A stretch of 64,000 nt of DNA, taken from Lachnospiraceae bacterium (GTDB lineage Bacteria; Bacillota; Clostridia; Lachnospirales; Lachnospiraceae). This document shows, piece after piece, positions 1-8,850 of this stretch; within the stretch, counting starts at the first letter, position 1; each line of letters begins with the position of its first letter. Location of the stretch: assembly GCA_015056815.1 (NCBI GenBank), contig SVFN01000008.1:1-64000 (forward strand), read 5' to 3'. The notes under the pieces were generated by a model. It did not search any database. It saw only the letters and a list, made by a program, of their open reading frames with translations, and was not told the DNA's origin. The translations under genes and the position numbers were made by a program.

Positions 1-47
1 TATTTACTTTTCAATGTTCATTACGGGCGAATCCCGCTATTTATGGT

Positions 48-1229
48 CTAAATGCACTTCAATTCCGAAAGGCTATCATTCCCTCCCGCTTTATAATTAT
101 ACACCGGTCTGATGATCCGGTCGATCTTTACAGTATCTTTGATTGCCGCAGCGATATCCTGCACATTCCGGTAAGCAAACGGACTCTCGTCCAGAGTCTC
201 TTTGTTGATACAGATGGAGTAGATTCCCTGCATGGCTTTCTTAAATTCAGAAACCGTATGATGCTCTGCGACTTCGGTCCGTTTGCAGATCATTCCGGCA
301 CCATGGGGCGCCGATGCATTCCAGTCGGGATTACCAAGACCTGTCCCGAGGATCACGCCATCTCTCATATTGATCGGAATGATCACTTTTTCGCCTTCTT
401 TTGCACTGATCGCGCCTTTTCTGAGGATTGGTTCCGCCTCGCCCGTTTCGGCATCTTTACCGGAAAAATCCACATAGTTGTGAATGCAGCCGAGGCTCTC
501 CTCGATCTTCCATTTCATACCGCGGGTGATGGATTCGATGATCGCCTCTCTGTTGAGAGCGGCATATTCCTCTATAATCGCAAGGTCATGCAGATAGTCC
601 TCCTTAAGTTCCTCTGTCAGACAGGTCATCTCATAGGAAGCATATCCTTGTTTTTTCATCTGCATTTGCTTCTGTCCGGTCCTTAAATAGTGTTCCGTCA
701 CTTCCACGCCCAGATGTCTGCTTCCGGAATGTACGATCAGATAGGTGTTTCCTTCTTCGTCCATATCCACTTCAATAAAATGGTTGCCGCCGCCAAGACT
801 TCCCATGCTTAGGTTAGCTTTCCGCAGGTTGATGTTTTTATAACAGCGAAGCTGCGACAGGTCGATATATTCGGCATATTTGTGCTCTTTTGTCCGCACC
901 CCCGGCCCCACAGGTACATTCTCCCGGATCACAGTGTCTAACTGTCCGAACTGGATCTTTCCGGCTTTGATTCTCACCATCGTCATGCCGCAGCCGATAT
1001 CCACACCGACCAAGCTGGGAAGGATCGAATCTCCCACTGTCATGGTGAGTCCGATCGTCCCGACCTTTCCCGGATGAACATCCGGCATCACGCGGATTCG
1101 GCTTCCCTGTGCACTCGGATGATCACAGATCATCTGAAGCTGTTTTCTTGCATGCTCCTCTAATGCATACATTTCATTTTCCACCGTATAGACTACGGCA
1201 TTCGCATATTTTCCATAAATGGTTATCAT
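48..1229 (-). CDS. rtcB: RtcB-type RNA-splicing ligase
   Basis: A 393-residue RtcB-family ligase. Family knowledge: it joins RNA 3'-phosphate (or 2',3'-cyclic phosphate) ends to 5'-OH ends with GTP and Mn2+ in the cytoplasm, for repair or tRNA splicing. Seen: DVHPGK at 50-55, the metal-site motif DIGCGM at 77-82 with Cys80, then GGGNHFIE, HSGSRHLG and SAPHGAGM, whose His309 matches the histidine that is guanylylated. The start is placed at ATG 1229 because AGAGG lies 8 nt upstream; the frame stays open to 1331, but that extension would read through the terminator hairpin of the acyl carrier protein gene. No archease or RtcA gene is nearby. It probably has its own transcript. The 47 bases left of the stop hold only a weak hairpin. 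Confidence 0.93.
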   Translation of the reverse strand: MITIYGKYANAVVYTVENEMYALEEHARKQLQMICDHPSAQGSRIRVMPDVHPGKVGTIGLTMTVGDSILPSLVGVDIGCGMTMVRIKAGKIQFGQLDTVIRENVPVGPGVRTKEHKYAEYIDLSQLRCYKNINLRKANLSMGSLGGGNHFIEVDMDEEGNTYLIVHSGSRHLGVEVTEHYLRTGQKQMQMKKQGYASYEMTCLTEELKEDYLHDLAIIEEYAALNREAIIESITRGMKWKIEESLGCIHNYVDFSGKDAETGEAEPILRKGAISAKEGEKVIIPINMRDGVILGTGLGNPDWNASAPHGAGMICKRTEVAEHHTVSEFKKAMQGIYSICINKETLDESPFAYRNVQDIAAAIKDTVKIDRIIRPVYNYKAGGNDSLSELKCI

Positions 1230-1289
1230 AAACTTTTTCCTCTTTTCTTCTACTAAGATTCTTGTCTCTGTTTCCTGATTTTGGGCACA

Positions 1290-1317
1290 ATAAAAGCACC
1301 CCAAAAGGGATGCTTTG
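1290..1317 (-). terminator. Rho-independent terminator after the acyl carrier protein gene
   Basis: On the minus strand AAAGCATCCC, a TTTT loop and GGGGTGCTTTTATT form a stem followed by a T-rich tail. It ends the Dlt-like operon upstream of rtcB. Confidence 0.75.
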
Positions 1318-1369
1318 AATGTGTGCGTCATCGCAGCAGTTCTGTTTCTTCGAACTATATATATGATAT

Positions 1370-1597
1370 CTATGCCTCCATTAAACGCTCAATCATTTCC
1401 CATAAGGCATTCGCCGAATTGAAGTTCTCCGGTACCAGCTCTGCCGGGGAGATCATGATTCCGAATTCGTCCTCCAATGCCGTCACCAGTGAAATGATGG
1501 CAAAAGAATCCAGTATATTGTCATCCACAAGCGTGGTGCAGTTCTCAATATCCTCTCCCGGTATAATGTCTTCCAAAATCTCGATCAGTCTTTCCAT
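1370..1597 (-). CDS. Acyl carrier protein, DltC-like
   Basis: A 75-residue carrier protein, the usual length for DltC or ACP. The LDSFAII segment holds Ser31, the expected 4'-phosphopantetheine attachment site. AAGGAG lies 7 nt upstream of the ATG. It is the last gene of a five-gene operon (MBOAT, SGNH protein, adenylating ligase, PLP decarboxylase, ACP). In a normal dlt operon DltC carries D-alanine from DltA to the DltB membrane step. Here the extra decarboxylase next door suggests the aminoacyl group may be altered while bound to the carrier. That is inference. No phosphopantetheinyl transferase is visible in the window. Confidence 0.88.
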   Translation of the reverse strand: MERLIEILEDIIPGEDIENCTTLVDDNILDSFAIISLVTALEDEFGIMISPAELVPENFNSANALWEMIERLMEA

Positions 1598-1669
1598 AGC
1601 GTTTCTCCTTTTCCTGATTGTTTTCGTTCTCGTCCTTTATGCCGTATCCTCTCTCTCAGGCTGCTGCAT

Positions 1670-2923
1670 TTATTGCCGGATGCCGTCGTTGAATCCGTTC
1701 GTTTCCATGTGATCCCGCAAAAGGCTCGTATTTCCCTGTTCATCTTTTATCACGACTGCGGGAAGGTCACGGCTTAAAAATAAGGATAAGCCTTCGGTAG
1801 AAGCATAGGCTCCGGCCAGTCCGAAGCCCAGAACATCACCTGTTTGCAATTCCGGCAGGACTGCTTTTCGAACCAGAATATCATTGACGGAACACAACGA
1901 TCCTGCCAACACATATTCCTTTAACGCAGCCTGACTCCGCTCCTGTTTTGGCAGCACCCCGATGTACGGTACTTTCATCCCCGCCATGCTTCCGTAATAG
2001 GAGATCTGATGGAGTCCTCCGTCCAGTATAGTATAATTTACCCCATTTGTCGTCTTGCTGTCAACTATCTTTGTAAAATAGAAACCGCTGTTGGCCGCAA
2101 TAAATCTTCCGTATTCAAACGTTACCTTCGCGTAAGCTTCCGTCAGACCGGTGCGGGCTACGATACCGGCAAGTATTTCCAGCTTCTTTTTGGCCTCAGA
2201 AGTCTCCTGACAGACTCCCTCAAACAAGGCATCTGCCTGCGTCTGCCCTTCTTTTTCTTCCTCTTTTTCCCTGAAATAATGAACCGATAATCCCGGACCG
2301 TACTCAAGCTGCGTTTTTCTGCCCGTAAGTGTTTCTAAGTGTTTCCCATACTCTGAAAGCTCCTGCAATTCCGTTTCGATCCTTTTCTCATTTTTCTGTG
2401 TACCCGAAAAATAGTGGATCCCAAGGAAGGTAAGATGCTCTGACTCCATCACCTTCCGGCACAGGATTTCAAACGTCTCCCGGTCTACCCCGAACTGATT
2501 GCCGGAAGACAGGCGGATATAACAGTCAGCTCTTACTCCGGCCTCTTTCGCACACGTTTCAAGAATCTTGAAATGCGCAGGTGACTCTATGGTAAAGGAA
2601 TTGTTCGCACCACCGTTATTCAGAACAGAACGGATGCTTTCCATGGTCTTATTGACACCGGATACCAGGACTTTGCCCGGTTCGATCCCTGCCCTGCGGC
2701 AGATCTCATATTCCCCCGGTGAGCAGACCTCAAGCCGGTCGGCTGTTTCCGCCAGGCTGCCAGCCAGCATCGGTGCCGCTTTCATCGCAAAGCAGACGCC
2801 GATGTCCGGAAGCATTTGTCTGATCAGTTGTATCCGTTCTTTCAGCCCGGTAATATCATACAGATAAAACGGTGTCTGATATTTCTGTATGATCTTTTGA
2901 AGCTCCTTTTCCCTGTCTGTCAT
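1670..2923 (-). CDS. Fold-type III PLP-dependent decarboxylase in a Dlt-like operon
   Basis: A 417-residue member of the LysA / ornithine decarboxylase fold-III family. Seen: FAMKAAP with Lys48 as the PLP Schiff-base lysine, GIHYFSGTQ (the HxHIGSQ region), a short GPG where the glycine-rich phosphate loop belongs, EYGRF (EPGR region), LCSVNDIL near residue 342 carrying the conserved active-site Cys, and GAYAST near the end. The ATG at 2923 is preferred: AGGAG lies about 11 nt upstream; the frame opens slightly earlier at 2959. Family members decarboxylate diaminopimelate, ornithine, arginine or, in BtrK of butirosin synthesis, a glutamyl group on a carrier protein. Lying between an adenylating ligase and an ACP, a BtrK-like role on an ACP-bound amino acid is the most attractive reading. 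The substrate cannot be told from sequence. Confidence 0.85.
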   Translation of the reverse strand: MTDREKELQKIIQKYQTPFYLYDITGLKERIQLIRQMLPDIGVCFAMKAAPMLAGSLAETADRLEVCSPGEYEICRRAGIEPGKVLVSGVNKTMESIRSVLNNGGANNSFTIESPAHFKILETCAKEAGVRADCYIRLSSGNQFGVDRETFEILCRKVMESEHLTFLGIHYFSGTQKNEKRIETELQELSEYGKHLETLTGRKTQLEYGPGLSVHYFREKEEEKEGQTQADALFEGVCQETSEAKKKLEILAGIVARTGLTEAYAKVTFEYGRFIAANSGFYFTKIVDSKTTNGVNYTILDGGLHQISYYGSMAGMKVPYIGVLPKQERSQAALKEYVLAGSLCSVNDILVRKAVLPELQTGDVLGFGLAGAYASTEGLSLFLSRDLPAVVIKDEQGNTSLLRDHMETNGFNDGIRQ

Positions 2924-3018
2924 TCTTCCATTTACTCCTATTTTACAATCAGTACCCACCGGCAGAACGCATGCGCGTCGTTTTATTGCACTCCGGCACT
3001 GATTTCCCGATACGGTTT

Positions 3019-4539
3019 CTATTGTTTTCTCAGTTGGTTTCTGTCAATCTTTCCGTTTTTGGTAAGCGGTAATTCTTCCAGAAAACGGTATGCATTGGGA
3101 AGCATATACTCCGGCAGTCTGCCCCTAAGTCCTTCCACGATGCCTTTTTTATCCTCTGTCCCGGTATAATAGGCAACGATACGGTAACGCTCTGTATCAT
3201 AAATACAACAGGCCTGCGCTACCTGCGGCAAAGCGTTCATCGCACGCTCAATTTCTTCCAGCTCAATCCGGTGTCCGTTATGTTTGATCTGGAAGTCTTT
3301 CCTTCCGGCGAAATATAACCGTCCGTCTTTTCGGTACGCCAGATCGCCGGTCTTATAGATCCGTTTGAATGTGCCGTCCGGCATTTTTCTTTGCACAAAA
3401 GCGGCCTGCGTCGCGGCATCGTTATGGTAGTAGCCAAGTGCAAGTCCATCTCCGCTTACGCACAGCTCTCCGGTCACTTCTTCTTTTTCCGGTCCGATCA
3501 CGTTTCCATCCTCGTCCCACAGAGTGATCTGCTTGCCGGGGTAAGGCTCTCCGATCGGCAGCTTCTGTCCTTCCTGTACAAGCTGTGGGATCCTGTAGTA
3601 TGTACAGTTACAGGTGATCTCGGTCGGTCCGTAAAGGTTCACGAACTGCGCTTTGGGATACTGTCTCATCCAGTCCGCCAGATGTTTTGCGGGCATCTCC
3701 TCCCCGCTGAAAAGCACTTTGTTGATATGCGCCGGGACTTTATACATAAATTCATGAAGCCTGTTGATCAATACCAGTGCGGATACCGCCCAGATCAAGG
3801 TCGTGACCTTATGTTCTTCCATCATGTCCATGACATTGTTCGGGAAGCGGAAATATGCGGTCGGGATAATGACCATGGTCGCTCCCGTCTTCATGCAGCT
3901 GTAAATATCTTTCACCGACACATCAAAATCAAACGGAGCCTGATTGCCGATCACGTCCTGCTCTGTGATCCCAAACAGTTTTGTAAAATGATCGATAAAC
4001 GTGATGACAGAATCCTGTCCCACTAAGACGCCCTTCGGTGTGCCCGTGGAACCGGAGGTAAAATTGCAGTACAAAGGTGCCTCCGGTCTTTGCATCTTCC
4101 GAATCTCTGCGAGTCTTTCTTTTGCCTCTTTTGAGAAATCCTCCGGATTTTTCTCTTGCAGCTCCCCGGCGATCAGGATCGTCCCTGCATATCCTACTTC
4201 GGCAAGTTTCTCCCGATATTCCGGTGTCGTTACCACTACCTGCGGCCTAAGCACCTCCAGCTGTTTTTTCGTCCGCTCTGTCGGGAAGCCGGGATCTAAC
4301 AGCGAATAGAATCCGCCCGCATATACGATCCCGAAAAACACTTCCAGTGTCAGGACACTTTTTTTCATAAAGACAGCCACGGGCTGTTCTTTCAAAACAT
4401 AGTCTGCCAGGCACAGACCGATCGTTTGGGAGATTTCCTGCAGCTTTCTGTAGGTACAGCTTTCCTTGTCATCGATCACCGCCGTCTTATCCGGCAGGCG
4501 TCCGGCTGCTTCTTCCATATATTCCAATACGTTTTTCAT
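3019..4539 (-). CDS. DltA-like amino acid adenylating / carrier-protein ligase
   Basis: A 506-residue ANL-superfamily enzyme of DltA length. It activates an amino acid as its adenylate and loads it onto the carrier protein two genes downstream. Seen: TSGSTGTPKG near 165 (P-loop), FDFDVSV near 203, YGPTE near 302, TGDLAYRKDGRLYFAGR, and the C-terminal catalytic NGKIDR Lys near 498. The segment before YGPTE reads LFSGEEMP, with Ser near 279 where D-alanine-specific DltA enzymes have Cys (FCGE), a residue tied to D-Ala selectivity. The start at ATG 4539 has AGAGG 8 nt upstream; the frame continues to 4581 without a better site. The next gene upstream ends 52 bp away. The true substrate may therefore not be D-alanine. 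Confidence 0.87.
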   Translation of the reverse strand: MKNVLEYMEEAAGRLPDKTAVIDDKESCTYRKLQEISQTIGLCLADYVLKEQPVAVFMKKSVLTLEVFFGIVYAGGFYSLLDPGFPTERTKKQLEVLRPQVVVTTPEYREKLAEVGYAGTILIAGELQEKNPEDFSKEAKERLAEIRKMQRPEAPLYCNFTSGSTGTPKGVLVGQDSVITFIDHFTKLFGITEQDVIGNQAPFDFDVSVKDIYSCMKTGATMVIIPTAYFRFPNNVMDMMEEHKVTTLIWAVSALVLINRLHEFMYKVPAHINKVLFSGEEMPAKHLADWMRQYPKAQFVNLYGPTEITCNCTYYRIPQLVQEGQKLPIGEPYPGKQITLWDEDGNVIGPEKEEVTGELCVSGDGLALGYYHNDAATQAAFVQRKMPDGTFKRIYKTGDLAYRKDGRLYFAGRKDFQIKHNGHRIELEEIERAMNALPQVAQACCIYDTERYRIVAYYTGTEDKKGIVEGLRGRLPEYMLPNAYRFLEELPLTKNGKIDRNQLRKQ

Positions 4540-4591
4540 TTTCGTTTCCTCTTTAAAACACCTAGCGGCGTTGTGAGTCATTGCTATTTTG

Positions 4592-5464
4592 TTATTTCAG
4601 ATACTCCATCAGATAGCGTGTGATCTTCTCAGTCCCGTTTACGTTTACATGATCGCCGCCATCGAGCATATCCTTGTTCCAGTCGATTCCTAATTCCTCC
4701 GTTTTTTCATTGAGGTCAAGATATGTCAGACCATTCCGATCTGCATAATCCCGGATCGCGTTATGCTTTGCATAGTTAAAATTCATAGGCGCAGGCGCGC
4801 TGACCAGAAGCAGTTCGCTCCCTTTCTCCTCGCAGATTTGTCGGATCCGTTTCAGGTACATCAAAGAAGACCGGAGGATCTTCGTTTTTTTCTCCGTGGG
4901 CTGCATATACTCTCCGCCCGTATAGGGAACCACATCTGTCCGAAGCGCAAACCCTCTGTAATGCTCGATCTTTTCCGGTTCTTTTAATCCAAGCATTTCT
5001 TTCCATTTCCCATGATAGCGCAATACCGGGAAAACATCATAAGCGGCCGTATTGAACATGCCGATCAGTTCTCTCCGCTCATTCGTATCATTTACAAGAA
5101 GATCTGTTTCCAGAATGACGAGCTTCGGACTCTGCGTCTTTACAAGATCTCTTAATGCATGATAGGCCTCACTAGGAGTCTGTCCGGACTGCGCAACAAT
5201 ATAAGAAGAAATTCCGGCTTCTTCCCAGAGCATTTTCGGTGAAAGCAATACAAGCGCTTCACTGTCTCCAAGAACCGCGACCCCGATGGAATCTGCCGGC
5301 TGCGTCAGCGCTGCCGCTACATAAGCGTCTCTCTCACTAACTAAGTCCGGCCGTCCCTTGGGAATCGGGTTCATCATTTCGGAAAAGAAGATCAAAACCG
5401 GCAGCAAAAGCAGCGGAAAGACCACAAACTCCAGCCATCTTTTTCGTTTCTCAGAATCCAGCAT
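4592..5464 (-). CDS. DltD-like SGNH-fold membrane protein
   Basis: A 290-residue protein with one N-terminal membrane segment (about 13-28) and an extracytoplasmic SGNH-hydrolase-like domain. Seen: GDSEA near 65 (block I Ser), GQTPSEAY, APAPMNF, and DGGDHVN near 268 holding the Asp/His pair of block V. Classical DltD is about 390 residues, so this is a shorter relative. In dlt systems DltD works with the MBOAT protein DltB to place the aminoacyl group on a cell-surface polymer. The ATG overlaps the end of the MBOAT gene by 14 bp, and GAGGAGG lies 12 nt upstream inside that gene, so the two are translationally coupled. Confidence 0.8.
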   Translation of the reverse strand: MLDSEKRKRWLEFVVFPLLLLPVLIFFSEMMNPIPKGRPDLVSERDAYVAAALTQPADSIGVAVLGDSEALVLLSPKMLWEEAGISSYIVAQSGQTPSEAYHALRDLVKTQSPKLVILETDLLVNDTNERRELIGMFNTAAYDVFPVLRYHGKWKEMLGLKEPEKIEHYRGFALRTDVVPYTGGEYMQPTEKKTKILRSSLMYLKRIRQICEEKGSELLLVSAPAPMNFNYAKHNAIRDYADRNGLTYLDLNEKTEELGIDWNKDMLDGGDHVNVNGTEKITRYLMEYLK

Positions 5465-7082
5465 AGATCATGTCCACCTCCTCATATCCCGGTCCGTAAA
5501 GACCGAAGATCAAGATCGTCAAAGCAAGCGTCAGCACAAGCGCAAAACGCAGGATAAGCGGCAGGTTTAACAGCTCCTCCAGGATATCTTTCCCCTTTTC
5601 CCGCATAAGATTCACAAGGATCACGACCGCAAAAGCCACGCCCACGATCAGCCAGTCCAAGCCGTCGAGTCCCCAGGAAGGAAGATCTTCGGTAAAAAGT
5701 CTGACCAGTGAAAAATCCCGAAACATGGCTCCAAACATCTGAAAGCCGTCTTTCAGATAATCTGCACGGAAAAACAGCTCTCCGGCAAAGATGATGATCC
5801 AGGTCTTCAAAATCCGGACAGCACTCACAAAGCGGTTTTCTTTTGTCAGTTTCATACGCGCCAACAGCTTATCGCCAAACGGTTCTAAAATCAGCTCTGC
5901 CATGATCACGACAAAGTAAAAAACGCCATAAAAAATATAGGTCCATTTAGGTCCGTGCCAGAGTCCGTTGCAAAGCCACACCGGTAATAATGCCATCGCT
6001 GAAATCACCATTTTGGTCAGATGGGCACTGTACCTTCCTTTCGCAAACTTCCCCCATTTTCTGGCGAGTCCGCTCATGGAGACCGGATAAAAAATATAGG
6101 TCTTAAACCAGACGCCCAGGGAAATATGCCATCTTCGCCAGAATTCCGATGCGTTTTTGGCTAAGAAAGGCTGTCTGAAATTTTCCGGGAGTCCAATCCC
6201 GAACATCTGCGCGCAACCACATGCCATGTCGATACAGCCGGAAAAATCCATGTACTCCATGATCGTAAAGCAGATCGCAGCAGCAGCCACCTGCGCCCCG
6301 TGCGGATCCCCGGACATATCATACATAACATTTACCGCCGGAAAGAGCCGGTCTGCGATCACCAGCTTTTTCATCGCGCCCCATCCCAGGCGTATATATC
6401 CCTTCATAACCTGATCCGGATCCACCGTTTCTCCCGCAAAGAGGGTTTCCCGGATATGGGCATAAGGGGTAATGGGACCTTCTATGATGGTCGGAAAAAA
6501 CAGCAGGAATAAAAGCAGCCGGAACGGATTATGCTGTGCCGGAACCTTTTTCCAATAAACATCTGCCAGATAGCCGATCGCCTGCAAGGTGTAAAAAGAA
6601 ATCCCTAACGGAAGCAGAAAGTTCTTCAGGGCAAACTGCCTCCCGGATCCGGTTTCTTTTAAGATCACATTGATATTTTCCAGAAAGAAATCCGTATATT
6701 TCATAAATAACAGGATGGAAAGCAATGCAAGGATTCCCGCGGTCAGAACGATCCTGGTCTTTCTCTGACAGGCTTCCCGGATCTTGCCTTTTTCTTTTTT
6801 GATCTCGTCTTTTTCTCTGGGATTTCCGGAAGGATCTGTTGTCCTGACCGCTTTTACGGCCGCGGTCTGACGTTCTCCCAGCTTCTCCAGTAAAATTCCC
6901 GCAAGCCAGGCAATCCCTGCCGCTGCCATCGGAAAGACGATCCGTTTTACACTGAAAGTGGAATAAAACGCGATGCTGGCCAAAAGCAGCATGCTCCATC
7001 GGTATTTCTTAGGAAACAGCTGGTAAAAAAGGATGGTTGCCGGCAGAAAAATAACGGCAAATACCAGTTTATAGTAAACCAT
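5451..7082 (-). CDS. MBOAT membrane O-acyltransferase, DltB/AlgI-like
   Basis: A 543-residue polytopic membrane protein. Seen: LPLGISFYTLQAIGY, FPTIIEGPI, the long re-entrant segment with NASEFWRRWHISLG, and GLWHGPKW with the expected catalytic His near 375. A charged insert lies at about 70-105. The MBOAT enzyme would pass the group carried by the ACP across the membrane. ATG 7082 is chosen because GGAG lies 8 nt upstream; a GTG at 7091 is in frame but lacks a usable site. It is the first gene of the operon. No promoter is seen in the 60 bp before it, so transcription may start within or upstream of the helicase gene. Confidence 0.9.
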   Translation of the reverse strand: MVYYKLVFAVIFLPATILFYQLFPKKYRWSMLLLASIAFYSTFSVKRIVFPMAAAGIAWLAGILLEKLGERQTAAVKAVRTTDPSGNPREKDEIKKEKGKIREACQRKTRIVLTAGILALLSILLFMKYTDFFLENINVILKETGSGRQFALKNFLLPLGISFYTLQAIGYLADVYWKKVPAQHNPFRLLLFLLFFPTIIEGPITPYAHIRETLFAGETVDPDQVMKGYIRLGWGAMKKLVIADRLFPAVNVMYDMSGDPHGAQVAAAAICFTIMEYMDFSGCIDMACGCAQMFGIGLPENFRQPFLAKNASEFWRRWHISLGVWFKTYIFYPVSMSGLARKWGKFAKGRYSAHLTKMVISAMALLPVWLCNGLWHGPKWTYIFYGVFYFVVIMAELILEPFGDKLLARMKLTKENRFVSAVRILKTWIIIFAGELFFRADYLKDGFQMFGAMFRDFSLVRLFTEDLPSWGLDGLDWLIVGVAFAVVILVNLMREKGKDILEELLNLPLILRFALVLTLALTILIFGLYGPGYEEVDMIYAGF

Positions 7083-7144
7083 TTTTGTCACTCCATATTG
7101 TTTCTTTTCTCTCTAACGCGGCAGGCTGTCCCGCGTTTTGATCG

Positions 7145-8677
7145 TTACTTCTCTTTTTCATGCTGAAGGATCGACAGCAGCATATCAAAAACCGGTTCAT
7201 TTTCCCGGATCACAAGTGCAATGTTCTTCTTCGCTCTGCTCAGTCCGTGGAAAAGCCTGCGTACCTTATATTCCTCTGTCTTCTCATTCTCTCCGGTCTT
7301 TGTGCGCAGGTTGCCATTCCCGTCATAATAAAACGTATCGTCAAGCAGCATCACGACCTTTTCAAATTCCCGACAGGTCGCTTCTGCGGTCTCAATCCGG
7401 TTTTGCGGCTCCCTGCCCGCTGTTTCCGTCGTTTCCGCCGGCTGTCGGATGGTATTATCCCAGATATAGATATACTCTTCTTTCCGGAATTTTTGCAGCA
7501 GCTTCCATGTCTCTTCATCATTAGAGGCATAGACCAGTGAAACGGACGGATATTCCTTTCGGTGCCCTCTGTCCCTTGCACCCATGACACAACCGATGAA
7601 GGAGGAAAGCTCACTGTTTAATCTGATCCGGTTTGTCAGTTTGTACTTCTGATAGCCGGAAAGTCCTTCGATCAGGTCAGCTCCTGTATGTTCCCGCTCC
7701 TCCTTTGCGATCGCATCCTCCTTATCATAAGAAAAGATAACGGGAGCTTTCCACTCTGCCGCCAGTGCCAGAATGTCTGTCAGGGCTGTTTGCGTGATTC
7801 TGTGTCCCTCATCCACCAGGATTGCGGCGTACTGTTTTGAAGTCTCGATCTTCTGTGTCTTTTCACAGTAATAAAAATCAACACGTTTCAAGCGTTCATC
7901 CAGTTGTTCCAGCTCCTTTGCATGGGAGCCGAAATGAAAAACGCAGATCCTTTCACTAATGGAAAGCTGCATCGCAATATCATACAAAAGGATTGTCTTG
8001 CCCGTGCCGGGAAGTCCCGTAAATCCCTGCACCAACACATGTCCCGAAGGCTTCTCCTGCTCTTGTCTGATATTTTTGAGGATCTGTCTGCGGATATCCT
8101 TCTGCTGGGAGGTCAGAAAATATTCCTGCCGCAAGAAACGTCCCGGATCTGTCAGCGGGGAAATCAGATACTTGTCTTCTTTGAACAGTTCTTCGATATT
8201 CCCATCATAACAGTCTGTCTGCCTGGAAAGGATCTTCGAAAAATCCTCCCACGAGGTCTCAATAAGTCTCCCTCCGTTGGAAAGACGTACCAGTCTGTCA
8301 TTCTCACTGACATAGGTATAAGAATACATGTTTTTCCCCAATGTTGCAAGATAATACCGGTTCTGAAGAAGCTGCTTTAATATGGCATCGTCTGTCACAT
8401 TGCCGCTTTTTAATTCGATATTGATCACCTGATCGTCGTTGATCCGCAGCAGATCAAACTCTTTGCCAAGCTTAGGCATCACAAAAGAATAGTAAAAATC
8501 CAGCTCCGGTGCCGTCTCCATTACCTGATTCAGTTGGTCGCAAAAAGCACGCAGTCCCTCGATCTCCCACTCTTTGATCTTCAGATACCGGTTTCGTTTC
8601 GACATCTGCCGTTCCAGCCGTTCTAATTTAAGCGGGTCGCAGATCCGGGTAAGTGCATAAATATTTACAGGTTTCAT
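7145..8677 (-). CDS. PD-(D/E)XK nuclease - DUF2075 helicase-like ATPase fusion
   Basis: A 510-residue protein. The N-terminal part (about 55-115) has GKEFDLLRI, then VINIELKSG, then QLLQNRYYL, the D / ExK / Q pattern of a restriction-type nuclease fold. The centre and C-terminus form a superfamily-1-like helicase ATPase (DUF2075 type): Walker A GLPGTGKTILLY near 220, Walker B ILVDEGHR near 284, and a motif-VI-like LFHGLSRAKKNIALV near the end. AGG lies 7 nt before the ATG. It likely acts on DNA or RNA in the cytoplasm, for example in repair or phage defence. No methylase or partner gene is beside it, so it is not an obvious restriction system. It has its own candidate promoter. Confidence 0.75.
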   Translation of the reverse strand: MKPVNIYALTRICDPLKLERLERQMSKRNRYLKIKEWEIEGLRAFCDQLNQVMETAPELDFYYSFVMPKLGKEFDLLRINDDQVINIELKSGNVTDDAILKQLLQNRYYLATLGKNMYSYTYVSENDRLVRLSNGGRLIETSWEDFSKILSRQTDCYDGNIEELFKEDKYLISPLTDPGRFLRQEYFLTSQQKDIRRQILKNIRQEQEKPSGHVLVQGFTGLPGTGKTILLYDIAMQLSISERICVFHFGSHAKELEQLDERLKRVDFYYCEKTQKIETSKQYAAILVDEGHRITQTALTDILALAAEWKAPVIFSYDKEDAIAKEEREHTGADLIEGLSGYQKYKLTNRIRLNSELSSFIGCVMGARDRGHRKEYPSVSLVYASNDEETWKLLQKFRKEEYIYIWDNTIRQPAETTETAGREPQNRIETAEATCREFEKVVMLLDDTFYYDGNGNLRTKTGENEKTEEYKVRRLFHGLSRAKKNIALVIRENEPVFDMLLSILQHEKEK

Positions 8678-8813
8678 ATTCTCACCTCGGCCGCCTTTGA
8701 TCTGGCGTTACTATTGGCTATTTGATACAGTTTCTCCGCAGACTCCCAATGCAGTGTTTGGCGCGGACTGAATAGTAGCGATCCGGCCGCTTATGTATTC
8801 ATGCATATGTAAT

Positions 8814-8842
8814 AGTGTAGCATAAAACCTCTTTCTTGTGTA
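8814..8842 (-). promoter_or_regulatory. Candidate sigma-A promoter of the nuclease-helicase gene
   Basis: Minus strand TACACA (-35), 17 bp, TACACT (-10); each matches consensus at 4 of 6 positions. It lies 137 bp before the ATG. Confidence 0.4.
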
Positions 8843-8850
8843 TCATAAGG

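Noticed and set aside
1230-1331. Longer N-terminus for RtcB
   Set aside because: It would be translated from the terminator hairpin of the preceding gene; ATG 1229 has a better ribosome site.
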